Translations under genes and position numbers: made by a program | The notes under the pieces: model-generated | Databases searched by the model: none | Told to the model about the DNA's origin: nothing | The model's input: only the letters and a program-made list of their open reading frames with translations | Part shown: positions 47,516 through 57,600 of the stretch, piece after piece | Layout: each line of letters begins with the position of its first letter | How positions within the stretch are numbered: the stretch's first letter is position 1 | Assembly: GCA_016707895.1 (NCBI GenBank) | Contig: JADJGV010000013.1 | Coordinates: forward strand, 1 to 64,000 | Length of the DNA: 64,000 nt | Origin: Myxococcales bacterium | GTDB taxonomy: Bacteria; Myxococcota_A; Polyangia; Haliangiales; Haliangiaceae | Reading direction: 5' to 3'

Positions 47516-50500
47516 ATGGGGGATCCACGCGAGCGCCGAGAGGCACGCCCGACGAGTGACTCGACCGCGTCCCAGAAGCGCCCGCCGCTCGTGCCTACGC
47601 TCGACCTGCCCAAGGGTGGCGGTGCCGTGCGTGGGCTCGACGAGAAGCTCGCGACCAATCCGGTCACCGGCTCGGCGACGCTGACGATACCGCTCCCTGC
47701 GAGCCAGGCCCGCGCGCTCACCCCCAGCCTCGCCCTCACCTACGACTCGAGCGCGGGCAACGGCCCGTTCGGCGTAGGGATCTCGCTCACGCTCCCGGCG
47801 ATCGCGCGACGAACCGAGCGCGGCGTGCCGCGCTACGACGACGAACGCGACACCTTCGTGCTGACCGGCAGCGACGACCTGGTCCCGTTCCTGATCGAGC
47901 GCGACGGCGCTTGGCACCGCGACGAGCGACGCGAGGGAGGGTTCTGGATCCGCCGCTACCGACCGCGGGTGGACAGCACCTACGCCCGCATCGAGCACTG
48001 GCGGTGGACCGGCACACCGACCGATGCTCCCCCCGACGCCGACCACTGGCGGATGCTCACTCCGGACAACGTCACCCACCGGTTCGGCACGACCCCCGCG
48101 AGCCGGCTCGCTGACCCTGCCGATCCGACGCGCATCTTCCGCTGGTCCCTGTCGGAGATCGCCGACGACCGCGACAATCACGCCCACTACGAGTACGTGG
48201 TCGAGGACGGTGCGGGGATCGACCTCGGCGACGTGGCCGAAGCTGGTCGCGCGCGCACGAATCACTATCTCAAGCGCGTGCGATGGGGCAATCGAGTGGC
48301 CACGCCAGCCGACTCGAGCGACTGGTGTTTCACCCTGGTGCTCGACTACGGCGACGAGGCGCCCACCGGCTGGCCGGCGCGCCGCGACGCCTTCTCGACC
48401 TACCGCGCCGGCTTCGAGATCCGCACCCACCGGCTCTGCCAGCGCGCGCTCCTGTATCACCAGTACCCGGCGCTGGGCCCGGTCTCGGTGCTGGTGCGCC
48501 GCCTCGAGCTCGTCTACGACGGCGACCCGGCGCTGGCGCACCTCGTGACGGCGACCTTGCACGGCCACGACGCCTCCGGCTCTCTGCCATTCCCGCCGCT
48601 GACGCTCACGTGGACCCGCGGCGTGGTCGGGCCCCAGGTGCTGACGGTCGACCACGAGGCGGGTCGCCACCTGCCCGCCGGAGTCGACGGCGCGCACGCG
48701 TGGGTGGACCTCGCCGGGGAAGGCCTCGCGGGGGCGCTCTACGAGCACGGCCAGGGTTTCCTATACCAGCGGAACCTCGGCGGCGGACGCTTCGCCGCCC
48801 TGCAGACCCTCGCCGACGCGCCGGTGCCCTCCCTCGCGGGTGGCGCGCAGTTCGGCGACCCGGAGCATCGCGGGCAAGCAGCCCTGGTCGCGTGGTCGGG
48901 GCCGCTCGCCGGCTACCGCTACCGCGACGGCGATCGGTGGGAGCCGTTTCGTGCGTTCCCCGGCGTCCCGACGGTTCATGGCAGCGACCACGCGAGGCTG
49001 CTGGACGTCGACGGCGACGGCCTAGCCGATCTGGTCGTCACCGAGCAAGAGGTGGTGCGGATCTACCCGTCGCTGGGCGCGCGGGGCTTCGGGCCCGCCT
49101 CGCAGGCCGCGTATCCAACCGAGGTCGGTGGCCGGCCGGCGTTCGTGTTCGGCGATCGCGACGGATCGATCTTCCTCGCCGACATGAGCGGCGACGGCCT
49201 GACCGACGTGGTGCGGATCCGGCACAGCGAGGTGTGCTACTGGCCAAACCTCGGGCACGGCAGGTTCGGGCCGCGGGTGACGCTGGCGATGCCGAGTGGG
49301 TCTGCGTTCGACAGCGCCGAGCGGTTCGATCCCGCCCGGCTTCGGCTGGCCGACCTCGACGGTTCGGGGACGACGGACATCGTCTACCTCGGCGGTGACG
49401 GCGTGGCGGTGTGGCGGAACCAGGCGGGCAACCGGCTGGCACCACCGGAGCGGGTGATCGCAGCTCCGGCGGTCGATCAGCTCAGCGGCGTGTCCGTCCT
49501 CGATCTCGAGGCCGACGGCACCGGCTGCCTGGTGTGGTCTGCCGGCCTGGCAGCCGACAGCCGCCCCCCCGTGCGCTACGTGCGGCTCACCTGCGATGCT
49601 CGATCGGTCGAAGGCGCGAGCGTCAAGCCGCACCTGCTCGCGACGGTCGACAACGGCCTGGGCGCGACGACCGAGCTGACCTACGTACCCTCGACGCGCC
49701 ACTACATCGCCGCCGAGACTGCCGGCCGGCCGTGGGCCACCCGCCTGCCGTTCCCGGTCCATGTCGTGGAGCGCGTGACGCGGACCGAGCGCTTTACCGG
49801 CACACGCCAGGTCACACGCTTCGCGTATCACCACGGATGCTGGGACCCCATCGAGCGCGAGTTCTGCGGCTTCGGGCTGGTCGAGGCGTGGGACGGCGAC
49901 GAGTACGAAGCGTATCATCGAAGCAACCCACTCCACATCGCACCCAGGCACACGCGGACGTGGTCACACCTGGGCGTGCTCGGGCGTGAGGCCACGCTCG
50001 ACGCTGCGTTCCGCGACGAGTGGGCTCCGGATCTCCCGCTGCTCGACACTCACGAGCTGCCCGCGACCGACGACAGCGAACAGGCGCGAACCGCGGTCCG
50101 CGCTCTGAAGCATCGGCCGTTGCGCGAGGAGGTCTTCGCCGACGACGACAGCGACGCCGCCTCGCGCCCGTACGTGGTCACGCAGCACCGCTATCGCGCG
50201 CGCCGGCTGCAACCCGCGGACGGCGAGTTCCCGGCCTGCTTCGCGGTCGACGAGCTCGAGAACCTCGCGTGCCACACCGAGCGCGCTCCCGACGACCCGC
50301 GCGTCGCGCACACGCTCCACCTCGACATCGATCGCTACGGCCATCCCACCACCTCGGTGGCGATCGTGTATCCGCGCGTCGAGTCCAAGCGCGAGGCCCC
50401 ACAGCAAGGCGTGGTGCGCGCGGTCGTGACTCGCCAGCGCGTCGGCAACACCGACGAGACCGACGCGACGTGGCACCGCCTGCGCGTGCCGATCGAGACC

Positions 50501-53500
50501 ACGACCTGGGAGCTGCCGGACCTCGACGCGCCGAAGCTTGCGCTCTACCGCGACGCCGAGATCCGCGGCGCGCTGACAACCAGTCGACTGCTGTCTGCGA
50601 CCCAGCACCACTACCAGGGCGACATCGCCGACGACCTTCCGCAGCCGCTGGGCGCCTTCGGGCAGCGCGCGTTGCCGTACAGCTCGTACCAGCTCGCGTT
50701 CACGACCGAGCACCTGGTCGCGCTCGCGCCCCTCACCGCCGACGATCCAGCCGCTGTGCCCGATCCAGCCGCGGTGCCCGATCTCCTCGCCGAGGTCGGC
50801 TACGTCGAGCTGCCGGGGCCCAGCGACGGCGCGCCGGCATGGTGGATCTCCCAGGGCCGAATCCGCCTCGATGACCAGCGGTTCTTCCTGCCCAGCGAGG
50901 TCATCGACGCGTTCGGCGCGGTCACCACGCTCGGCTACGACAACGACCACGTGCTCCGGGTCGTCCTCGGACCGGAGACCGTCCCCGGGCGACCCGACAC
51001 CCGCAACCCCACGGAGATCGTCACCTACGATCATCGCCACCTGGCGGCCACCCGCGTCCGCGACGCCAACGGCAACGAGACTGACGTGGCGATCGATGCG
51101 CGAGGCGCGGTCACCGCGAGCGCGGTCCTGGGCAAGCCCGGCGCGCTCACCGGCGACACGCTGGCCGCCCCGACCGTGCGGTACGAATACCAGCTCACCG
51201 ACCTGCCGGCATCGGCGCGGGTGTTCACCCGCGTGGCGCATGGCGTGGATGGGTTCGAGGAGGCCATCAGCTACTTCGATGGCCTTGGCCGCACCCTGGT
51301 GACCAAGCAAGCGACCGAGCCAGGTCTGGCACCGGTGATCGTCGCGGGCGACGTGGTGAGCGTCCACGCGCCGGTCCGCTGGATCGCCACCGGCCGGGTG
51401 GTTCGCGACAACAAGGGCGAGCCGGTCCAGCAGTACGAGCCGTACTTCGCAGCCAACGACGCGTGGGACAACGACCCACGGCTCGACGCGGTGCGGCCGT
51501 CGTCGGTGCTCGAGCGCGATCCGCTGGGGCGCGTGGTTCGCACCGTCCATCAGGATGGCAGCTTCGCGGCGGTGAGCTTCTCGCCGTGGCACGAGCAGCA
51601 CGCCGACGAGAACCACAACGCGGCCGCCGTGGGCTGGACGCCGGTCAAGGTCGGCGTGCCGGCACTGGACAACCACGCCAAGGCCGCCATGGCGGAGCTG
51701 CGCGGTGCGCCGGCCCGCACCGTGCTCGATACCCTCGGCCGACCGGTCGTCGCGATCGCGTTCGACCGCGGCCGTGCGATCCCCACGCGCACCGAGCTCG
51801 ACATCGCGGGCGACCCGCTGCGCGTGACGGTCACCATCGCGGACCCGGCGCTGGTCCCGGCGCCCGTCGAGCTCGAGATCCGCCGCTACGCCTACGACCT
51901 GGCGCGGCGGCCGTACCTGGAGGATGGCGCCGACGATGGGGCAAAGCTCTCGCTGGTGGCGGTGGACGGCAAACCACTGCGCACCGTCACCGCGCGCGGC
52001 TTCCAGGTGACGACCGACCACGACCCGCTGCGGCGGATGACGGCGGTGCGCGTCCGGCGGCCAACGGGAGTGACGTTCACCGCCCAGGCGATCGAGTACG
52101 GCGAGACGGCTCCGGAAGCGACCCGGTCCGCCGGCAACCTGCGCGGCCTGCCGTGGCGGTCGCGCGACGCGGCGGGCGAAGTCGTCGCCACCTACGACCA
52201 CGCCGGGCGTCCGCTCACCTCCGAGCGCCGGCTATTCGCCGACGCGGCCGCCGAGCCGGACGTCGCGACCAGCCTGCCCTTCAGCGCGGACCGCTTCGAG
52301 ACCACGACCGCGTACGACGCCCTGGGGCGAGTCGTCGCGCAGCAGGTGAAGCCAGACCTGCGGCGCCAGACGCGCGAGTACGCCAGAGACGGCCGCCTGC
52401 GCACGGTCTCGCTCGATGGCGTGCCGGTGGCGACCCTGGTCCACGACGCGCGCGGCCTGCGCGAGTCCATCACGTACGGCAACGGCGTGACGACTCGCTA
52501 CACGTACGACGAGACCACGCTCCGGCTCGCCTCGCTGGTGACCGAGCGCGGCGCCGTGACCTATCAGGACAGCCGCTACGGCTACGACGCTGCCGGCAAC
52601 ATCCTGTGGCTGGACGAACGGCCCGACGAGGTCACGTACCGTGACAACCGCGAGATTCGCGCCCGCTCGCTCTACCGCTACGACGGCCTCGACCGCCTGA
52701 TCAGCGCCACCGGCCGCGAGCACAAGGATCAGAACCAGGCGCGCGACCAGGTCGTCGTGCCCGGGGTCCCAAGCGTGCCCGGTGATGCTGCCGATCCGCA
52801 GCGCCTGCGCATGTACGAGCAGACCTACGCCTACGACGACGCCGGCAACATCACCGAGCTGGCGCACGCGGCCAACGGGGCATCGCAGTGGCGTCGAACC
52901 TACCGCTACGTCTACCAGTTGCCGCTAGCACCGGACCGACGTCAGTCGAGTCGACTGTGGTCGACCGGGATCCTGGGCGACGCGACCCTGCCGGAGCCAC
53001 CGCCGGACTACGTCCACGACGACCACGGCAACATGACCAGGATGCCCAGCCTGCCGGTGATGGAGTGGGACTGGCGCGAGGCGATGGTTCACTCGTCGAT
53101 CGCCCCCGGCGGCGCGCACGCCGACGGCGCGATGGACTACGTGTGCGACGCCGCCGGCCAGCGGGTGCGCAAGCACTGGTCCGGAACCGGAGGCGGCGCC
53201 AAGCGCACCGAGCGCCTCTACCTGGGCATGCTCGAGGTCTACCGCGAGTACCGCGGCACCACGCTCACGCTCGAGCGGCGCTCGGTCCACGTCATCGATG
53301 ACGAGCGCCGCATCCTGCTGGCGGAGCACGACCACGCGATCGACGGCACGGTCGCCACCGACACCCTCGTCGCGCGCCTCTATCGCTACCAGCTCGACGA
53401 TCACCTCGGCAGCTCGCGCGTGGAGGTCGGCGGCGACCAGAGCCTGCTCGACACGTCCACCTTGAGCATTGAGACGTTCCATCCCTACGGCACCACCGCC

Positions 53501-54529
53501 TGGACCGCGACCGACGCGCTGCTCGCCGGCCGCCCCAAGCGCTACCGCTACACCGGCATGGAGCGCGACTCCGAAACCGGCCTCGCCCTCCACGGCGTCC
53601 GCTACTACGCCCCCTGGCTCGCCCGCTGGAGCAGCCCCGACCCTCTGTCGATGACACACGGGGGCAGGTTCGCGTATGCGCAAGGCCAGCCGACCGTGAA
53701 GGTGGACCGTGATGGTCTGAAACCAAGACCTTCGCTCACATCCGTGCCGTTGAGAGCCAAGGAGCCGTCCGACGATGACCGCAGCTCCATTGGCATCATC
53801 CCCGTTGCAGGAGCAGCAGTCTCTGCTTCGACTCCATCGCAACCGCGCTCAGGAGAGGCGGCCCCCATCAACGTGTGGACAACCCCATCGTTCAAGTCAG
53901 CGACCGCAGTTCCGAGCTTCATTCGTCACGAGGACGGTTCCCACTCTGTACCCGTGTGGAATACCGAGACCGGACGGCTTGAGCTGAGACATTTGGTTGC
54001 GAGGCCAGGTATCGAGTGGAACCTGGACCTAGGCCGGATCCCGGGTCTGGACGCATCACTTCCGGTCATCACTGGGATCGGGGGGCGCTTCGAAGTTGGG
54101 CGAGACGGCGTGAGGCTTGCGTTCTGGATGGGCAGGAATCTCGGCAACTCCGTTAGCTTGACACTTGCGCCTGCTGCGGCCCCGATCGAGAACCAGGCGA
54201 AGGCCTTCGTCGATGTTGGCTTGACTGCCGAGATTGCCTCGTTTGGAGGGAGGGCACTGCTGCGGGCTCAGGTTGTTCAGCGGGCGGATACTCCTGAGCC
54301 ATCGGCAAGCCTCGAATACCAAGCGCGATGGAACCTTGTTCCATTCTTCTGGAACGTTGACTTCTCAGGGGCACTTCTCGGTGGCAAACGCGATGCTGGA
54401 ACCGGGCAGCCTTCGAGGTGGAACTTCAGAGCACCTCTCCCGGCGCCAGGGAAGCCATTCGATCCCAGCTTTGAGACTCGAATGCAGCTCTATCTGCGAG
54501 GCGGGGCAGAATTTTCAGGCCATTGGTAG
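47516..54529 (+). CDS. Tc toxin TcB-TcC fusion (SpvB/RHS cocoon protein with variable C-terminal domain)
   Basis: A 2337-residue protein. SpvB N-terminal domain: LPKGGGAVRGLDEKLATNPV and LTYDSSAGNGPFGVGISL (about 25-330). FG-GAP repeats: LDVDGDGLADLVV, DMSGDGLTDVVRI, LADLDGSGTTDIVY (about 480-640). TcdB middle domain: VDNGLGATTELTYVPSTRHYI near 705, GFGLVEAWDGDEYEAYH. RHS YD-repeats about 1500-2040, ending YRYTGMERDSETGLALHG and YYAPWLARWSSPDPLS, the conserved core that precedes cleavage in TcC. The last roughly 280 residues are unrelated to RHS and probably the delivered effector. Separate TcB and TcC proteins are fused here. AGGAGG overlaps the start (GTG 47513 is an alternative). Confidence 0.9.
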   Translation: MGDPRERREARPTSDSTASQKRPPLVPTLDLPKGGGAVRGLDEKLATNPVTGSATLTIPLPASQARALTPSLALTYDSSAGNGPFGVGISLTLPAIARRTERGVPRYDDERDTFVLTGSDDLVPFLIERDGAWHRDERREGGFWIRRYRPRVDSTYARIEHWRWTGTPTDAPPDADHWRMLTPDNVTHRFGTTPASRLADPADPTRIFRWSLSEIADDRDNHAHYEYVVEDGAGIDLGDVAEAGRARTNHYLKRVRWGNRVATPADSSDWCFTLVLDYGDEAPTGWPARRDAFSTYRAGFEIRTHRLCQRALLYHQYPALGPVSVLVRRLELVYDGDPALAHLVTATLHGHDASGSLPFPPLTLTWTRGVVGPQVLTVDHEAGRHLPAGVDGAHAWVDLAGEGLAGALYEHGQGFLYQRNLGGGRFAALQTLADAPVPSLAGGAQFGDPEHRGQAALVAWSGPLAGYRYRDGDRWEPFRAFPGVPTVHGSDHARLLDVDGDGLADLVVTEQEVVRIYPSLGARGFGPASQAAYPTEVGGRPAFVFGDRDGSIFLADMSGDGLTDVVRIRHSEVCYWPNLGHGRFGPRVTLAMPSGSAFDSAERFDPARLRLADLDGSGTTDIVYLGGDGVAVWRNQAGNRLAPPERVIAAPAVDQLSGVSVLDLEADGTGCLVWSAGLAADSRPPVRYVRLTCDARSVEGASVKPHLLATVDNGLGATTELTYVPSTRHYIAAETAGRPWATRLPFPVHVVERVTRTERFTGTRQVTRFAYHHGCWDPIEREFCGFGLVEAWDGDEYEAYHRSNPLHIAPRHTRTWSHLGVLGREATLDAAFRDEWAPDLPLLDTHELPATDDSEQARTAVRALKHRPLREEVFADDDSDAASRPYVVTQHRYRARRLQPADGEFPACFAVDELENLACHTERAPDDPRVAHTLHLDIDRYGHPTTSVAIVYPRVESKREAPQQGVVRAVVTRQRVGNTDETDATWHRLRVPIETTTWELPDLDAPKLALYRDAEIRGALTTSRLLSATQHHYQGDIADDLPQPLGAFGQRALPYSSYQLAFTTEHLVALAPLTADDPAAVPDPAAVPDLLAEVGYVELPGPSDGAPAWWISQGRIRLDDQRFFLPSEVIDAFGAVTTLGYDNDHVLRVVLGPETVPGRPDTRNPTEIVTYDHRHLAATRVRDANGNETDVAIDARGAVTASAVLGKPGALTGDTLAAPTVRYEYQLTDLPASARVFTRVAHGVDGFEEAISYFDGLGRTLVTKQATEPGLAPVIVAGDVVSVHAPVRWIATGRVVRDNKGEPVQQYEPYFAANDAWDNDPRLDAVRPSSVLERDPLGRVVRTVHQDGSFAAVSFSPWHEQHADENHNAAAVGWTPVKVGVPALDNHAKAAMAELRGAPARTVLDTLGRPVVAIAFDRGRAIPTRTELDIAGDPLRVTVTIADPALVPAPVELEIRRYAYDLARRPYLEDGADDGAKLSLVAVDGKPLRTVTARGFQVTTDHDPLRRMTAVRVRRPTGVTFTAQAIEYGETAPEATRSAGNLRGLPWRSRDAAGEVVATYDHAGRPLTSERRLFADAAAEPDVATSLPFSADRFETTTAYDALGRVVAQQVKPDLRRQTREYARDGRLRTVSLDGVPVATLVHDARGLRESITYGNGVTTRYTYDETTLRLASLVTERGAVTYQDSRYGYDAAGNILWLDERPDEVTYRDNREIRARSLYRYDGLDRLISATGREHKDQNQARDQVVVPGVPSVPGDAADPQRLRMYEQTYAYDDAGNITELAHAANGASQWRRTYRYVYQLPLAPDRRQSSRLWSTGILGDATLPEPPPDYVHDDHGNMTRMPSLPVMEWDWREAMVHSSIAPGGAHADGAMDYVCDAAGQRVRKHWSGTGGGAKRTERLYLGMLEVYREYRGTTLTLERRSVHVIDDERRILLAEHDHAIDGTVATDTLVARLYRYQLDDHLGSSRVEVGGDQSLLDTSTLSIETFHPYGTTAWTATDALLAGRPKRYRYTGMERDSETGLALHGVRYYAPWLARWSSPDPLSMTHGGRFAYAQGQPTVKVDRDGLKPRPSLTSVPLRAKEPSDDDRSSIGIIPVAGAAVSASTPSQPRSGEAAPINVWTTPSFKSATAVPSFIRHEDGSHSVPVWNTETGRLELRHLVARPGIEWNLDLGRIPGLDASLPVITGIGGRFEVGRDGVRLAFWMGRNLGNSVSLTLAPAAAPIENQAKAFVDVGLTAEIASFGGRALLRAQVVQRADTPEPSASLEYQARWNLVPFFWNVDFSGALLGGKRDAGTGQPSRWNFRAPLPAPGKPFDPSFETRMQLYLRGGAEFSGHW

Positions 54530-54626
54530 GATGCCCAATGCGAAGTACGGCGCGGGATGACCAACAGTCGGGGCTGAGGGCTACCGCAAGCACACCGACT
54601 CGAACTGCGGAACCCATCGCGCGATT
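54530..54626. other. gap between convergent Tc genes
   Basis: 97 bp. No strong hairpin with a T-tract is seen; lower GC than the backbone. Confidence 0.35.
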
Positions 54627-57600
54627 CTACAGAACGTCTCCGGCCGCCCATTCGGCCACGGCGTACATGGCTGTGCGCTCGAGCAGCGCCCGGAGTGGCT
54701 TGGGGTCAACGATGGCGACCGTGGTCGAGGAGCGAGTGAGCAGCACGAGCGGGCGGCTTGGGGCGCCGCTGGTGGAGATGGTGATGGCGGGCGTGCCCGC
54801 AATGGTCGAGAGCTCCGGCGTCACGCCGCTGCCGCCAGGGCCGATTCCGAGCGCGACCTCCAGACTGATGCCGGTCGGCTGGTTCTTGCTGATGGAAAAG
54901 CCGAGTTGGCCGCCCACCTCGTACAGGCGCAGGTAGGCCGGGGCCGATGAGCCGGCCGGACGCTCCTGTCCCGCCACGAAAAAGTCTGGGTCGATCGGTC
55001 CGTTCGCTGGCCGGTCGAGCACCGGGCCCGCGAGGATGAAGGTGAGTCGCGCGAGCGTGGCGGGCGTTCCGTTGCGGCGCGGGGCGAAAGGCGTGAAGTC
55101 GAGGTCGAGGACCAGCTCGGTCGGAGGAGTGGTGCCGGCGGCGGGCGGGGGTAGTGGGCGGGTGAAGGCGGCCCAGGCGGTGGCGAAGTCGTGGCGGATG
55201 CTGAAGAGCCGCGTGAGGGGCGCCGGCGAGTTCTTCAAGCGAGCCTCGGCCGCCGCGCGGGCGGACGGGCCGCCGTCGCGCGCGGTGTAGCGGAGGTGCA
55301 GGATGACGTCGGTCAGGCTGTCGAGGTCGAACGAGTTCTGGGCGGCCGGGAGCTCGAGGCGCCAGGTGGAGATCGCGCCGGCGCCCTCGAACGGCAGGTA
55401 GCGCTCGTCGCGCAGGTTCGCCTCGAAGAGGCCGCTGTCGTTCTGGCCGCTGCTGGTGACGATGGACTCGTAGCCGGCGGGGTGAGGGACCAGATCGGCT
55501 GTCGCGGTGGACCGGACCTGGCTCTTCATCAGCGTGAGCGTCGCGCTGACGCTGGCGTGGGCGCCGACCACCGCCGGGACGGTGATCGCGACGCTCTTCA
55601 GCCGGCGCAGGTAGTGTCCCGGGTAGTCGGCATCGAACAGCGTCTCGGGCAGCTCGATGTCGCATGCCCCGGTGGCACGCAGCTGGAACAGCTTGAGCCC
55701 GTCGAGCAGCGACAGCGAGACGTGCCGCGTGATCTCCAGGTCTCGCCGGTTCTCGTCGAGGTAGGCGACCTCCATCTGGCGCAGCTCGTGATGCAACCGG
55801 GTGCCGGCCAGGAGCCCCTGCCGCAGGTCATCCCAGTGAGCGCCACCGATGAAGGTGCGCTGGGGCGCGCCGCGTTCGAAGCGGAAGCAGCGCTCGGCGC
55901 GCCGGGCCATGTCGTAGGCCATGCGGAACGCGGCGCGATAGGCGTTGGACGCCTCGCGCGCCATCCAGTCGAACAGCTCGCGGCTCGTGAACTTGGCCCG
56001 CAGGTGCGCCTCGACCTCGCGGGCGTTGTCGCGCTGGAGGTCGTGGTTGGTTAGGTCGCGCTCGGCCATCGCCACGCGGATCTCGGCCGCGGCGATCTGG
56101 TGCTCGAGCTGCTTCAGCTCGGAGGCTGCCAGCCGCCCCTGCAGACCCCACTCTTCCGAACGTCGCAGGTAGCTTCCTTCGGTGGCCGCCTTCGACGCCT
56201 CGTGGCTCTTTGCCAGAGCAGCTGTTCCGACGCCACGCGCGGCCGCGTCGATCGCGGCGCCGATGAATGGCAGGCCCCACTGAGTGTTGAAGCCGCCCGT
56301 TCCGATGATCGTGTTCACCAGAGCGTGGAACACGCCCGAGACCGTCTCGAGGCTGCCCCGTGCGAGGTTGAGTTTGTTGGCTTCTTCGACGAGACTTGCA
56401 GATCTCTTCTCCTGCTCGTTGCGTGGCTGCAGCACGTCCTGGTAGTGCGCGCGGCGCAGCTCGACCGTCTCGCGCTGCCGCTCGAGGCCGCGCAACGCCT
56501 GGGTCGCCTCGGCGAGCTGCGCTTGCTTCATGGCCCGGACCGCATCGAGGAGCGCGACCTCCTGGCCCGCACGCAGCCGCGCCAGCGACTCGGCGTCGCG
56601 CTTCTCCAGGATCGACAGCAGCTCGCTTCCGAGCGCCTTCACGTCGTTGCAGAGCTCGAGCGCCTTCTGCGACACGATGCCGAAGCGGTAGGACGGTAGC
56701 GGTGCCGCCAGGCCATCGAGCACGCTGCCGATGTCCACGCCGGCAGCGGCGGCGCGAACCAGCAGCGCCGGATCGATCGGCGGCTCGAACAGCGGGAGCT
56801 GGATCGAGCGGCCTTCCAGGTTCTGACAGTGGCGGATCTTGAACAGCCGGTCGGCGACCGTGTCCCAGTACGCGAGCAGGGTCGGATTGTTCGGGACGCA
56901 GAACGCGTTGGTGTCGAACACCGGCCACGGTGGCGACGCGTGGCCACAACCGACCGCGCTGGTGACCGGCGCGGGCAGCTCGTCTTCCAGGGCTTCCTCG
57001 AGAGCGTCTTGCGCCGCCAGCAGCTCGGCCACGGTCGCCGGCTTCTTGGTGGCGCTCGGCGCTTGACGTGGGCGCGGGCCGAGGAGCTCCGAGGCCAGGA
57101 GGTAGAGCATCGTCGCCTGGTTGAGGCTCTCGAGCGTCTCGCGGCGGAACAGCTTGTCTCCCCAGCCGATCAAGCAGTCGAGGTAGCGCATCAGCACGGC
57201 GCGCATGTACGCCCCGGGGCGCAGCCGGGCGATCAGGTGAGGGTTGAACGGATCTTCGCGATAGGCGTCGAGCTGTTCGAGCACCGCGGCGAGCGCCGTC
57301 TTGTCAGGCGAGTCGTCGCGGAGCGCGGCCAGCAGGTCCGTGACTGACTCGGGCGTTCCGAGCTGGTGGAACGGCAGGAACTTCCAGAACCGAGACGGAC
57401 CGCTCGCGGCGAGCTGCGCGCTGGCGGTCGGGTCGAAGATGACGTGCAGGAACGTCAGGGCCTCCTCGTAGCGCTCGTTCTGCATCAGTCGCACCGCGAG
57501 CAGGAACGGCGCGTGGAAGAACAGCTCCCAGTTGTAGACCGCGTAGGCCCCGCCGCGCGAGAAGTCGATGCCCTCCATCGGGTACGGCTTGACGACCCGC

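Noticed and set aside
54523..54936. Plus-strand frame starting after the TcB-TcC stop
   Set aside because: Antisense to the conserved 3' end of tcA with no ribosome site or domain.
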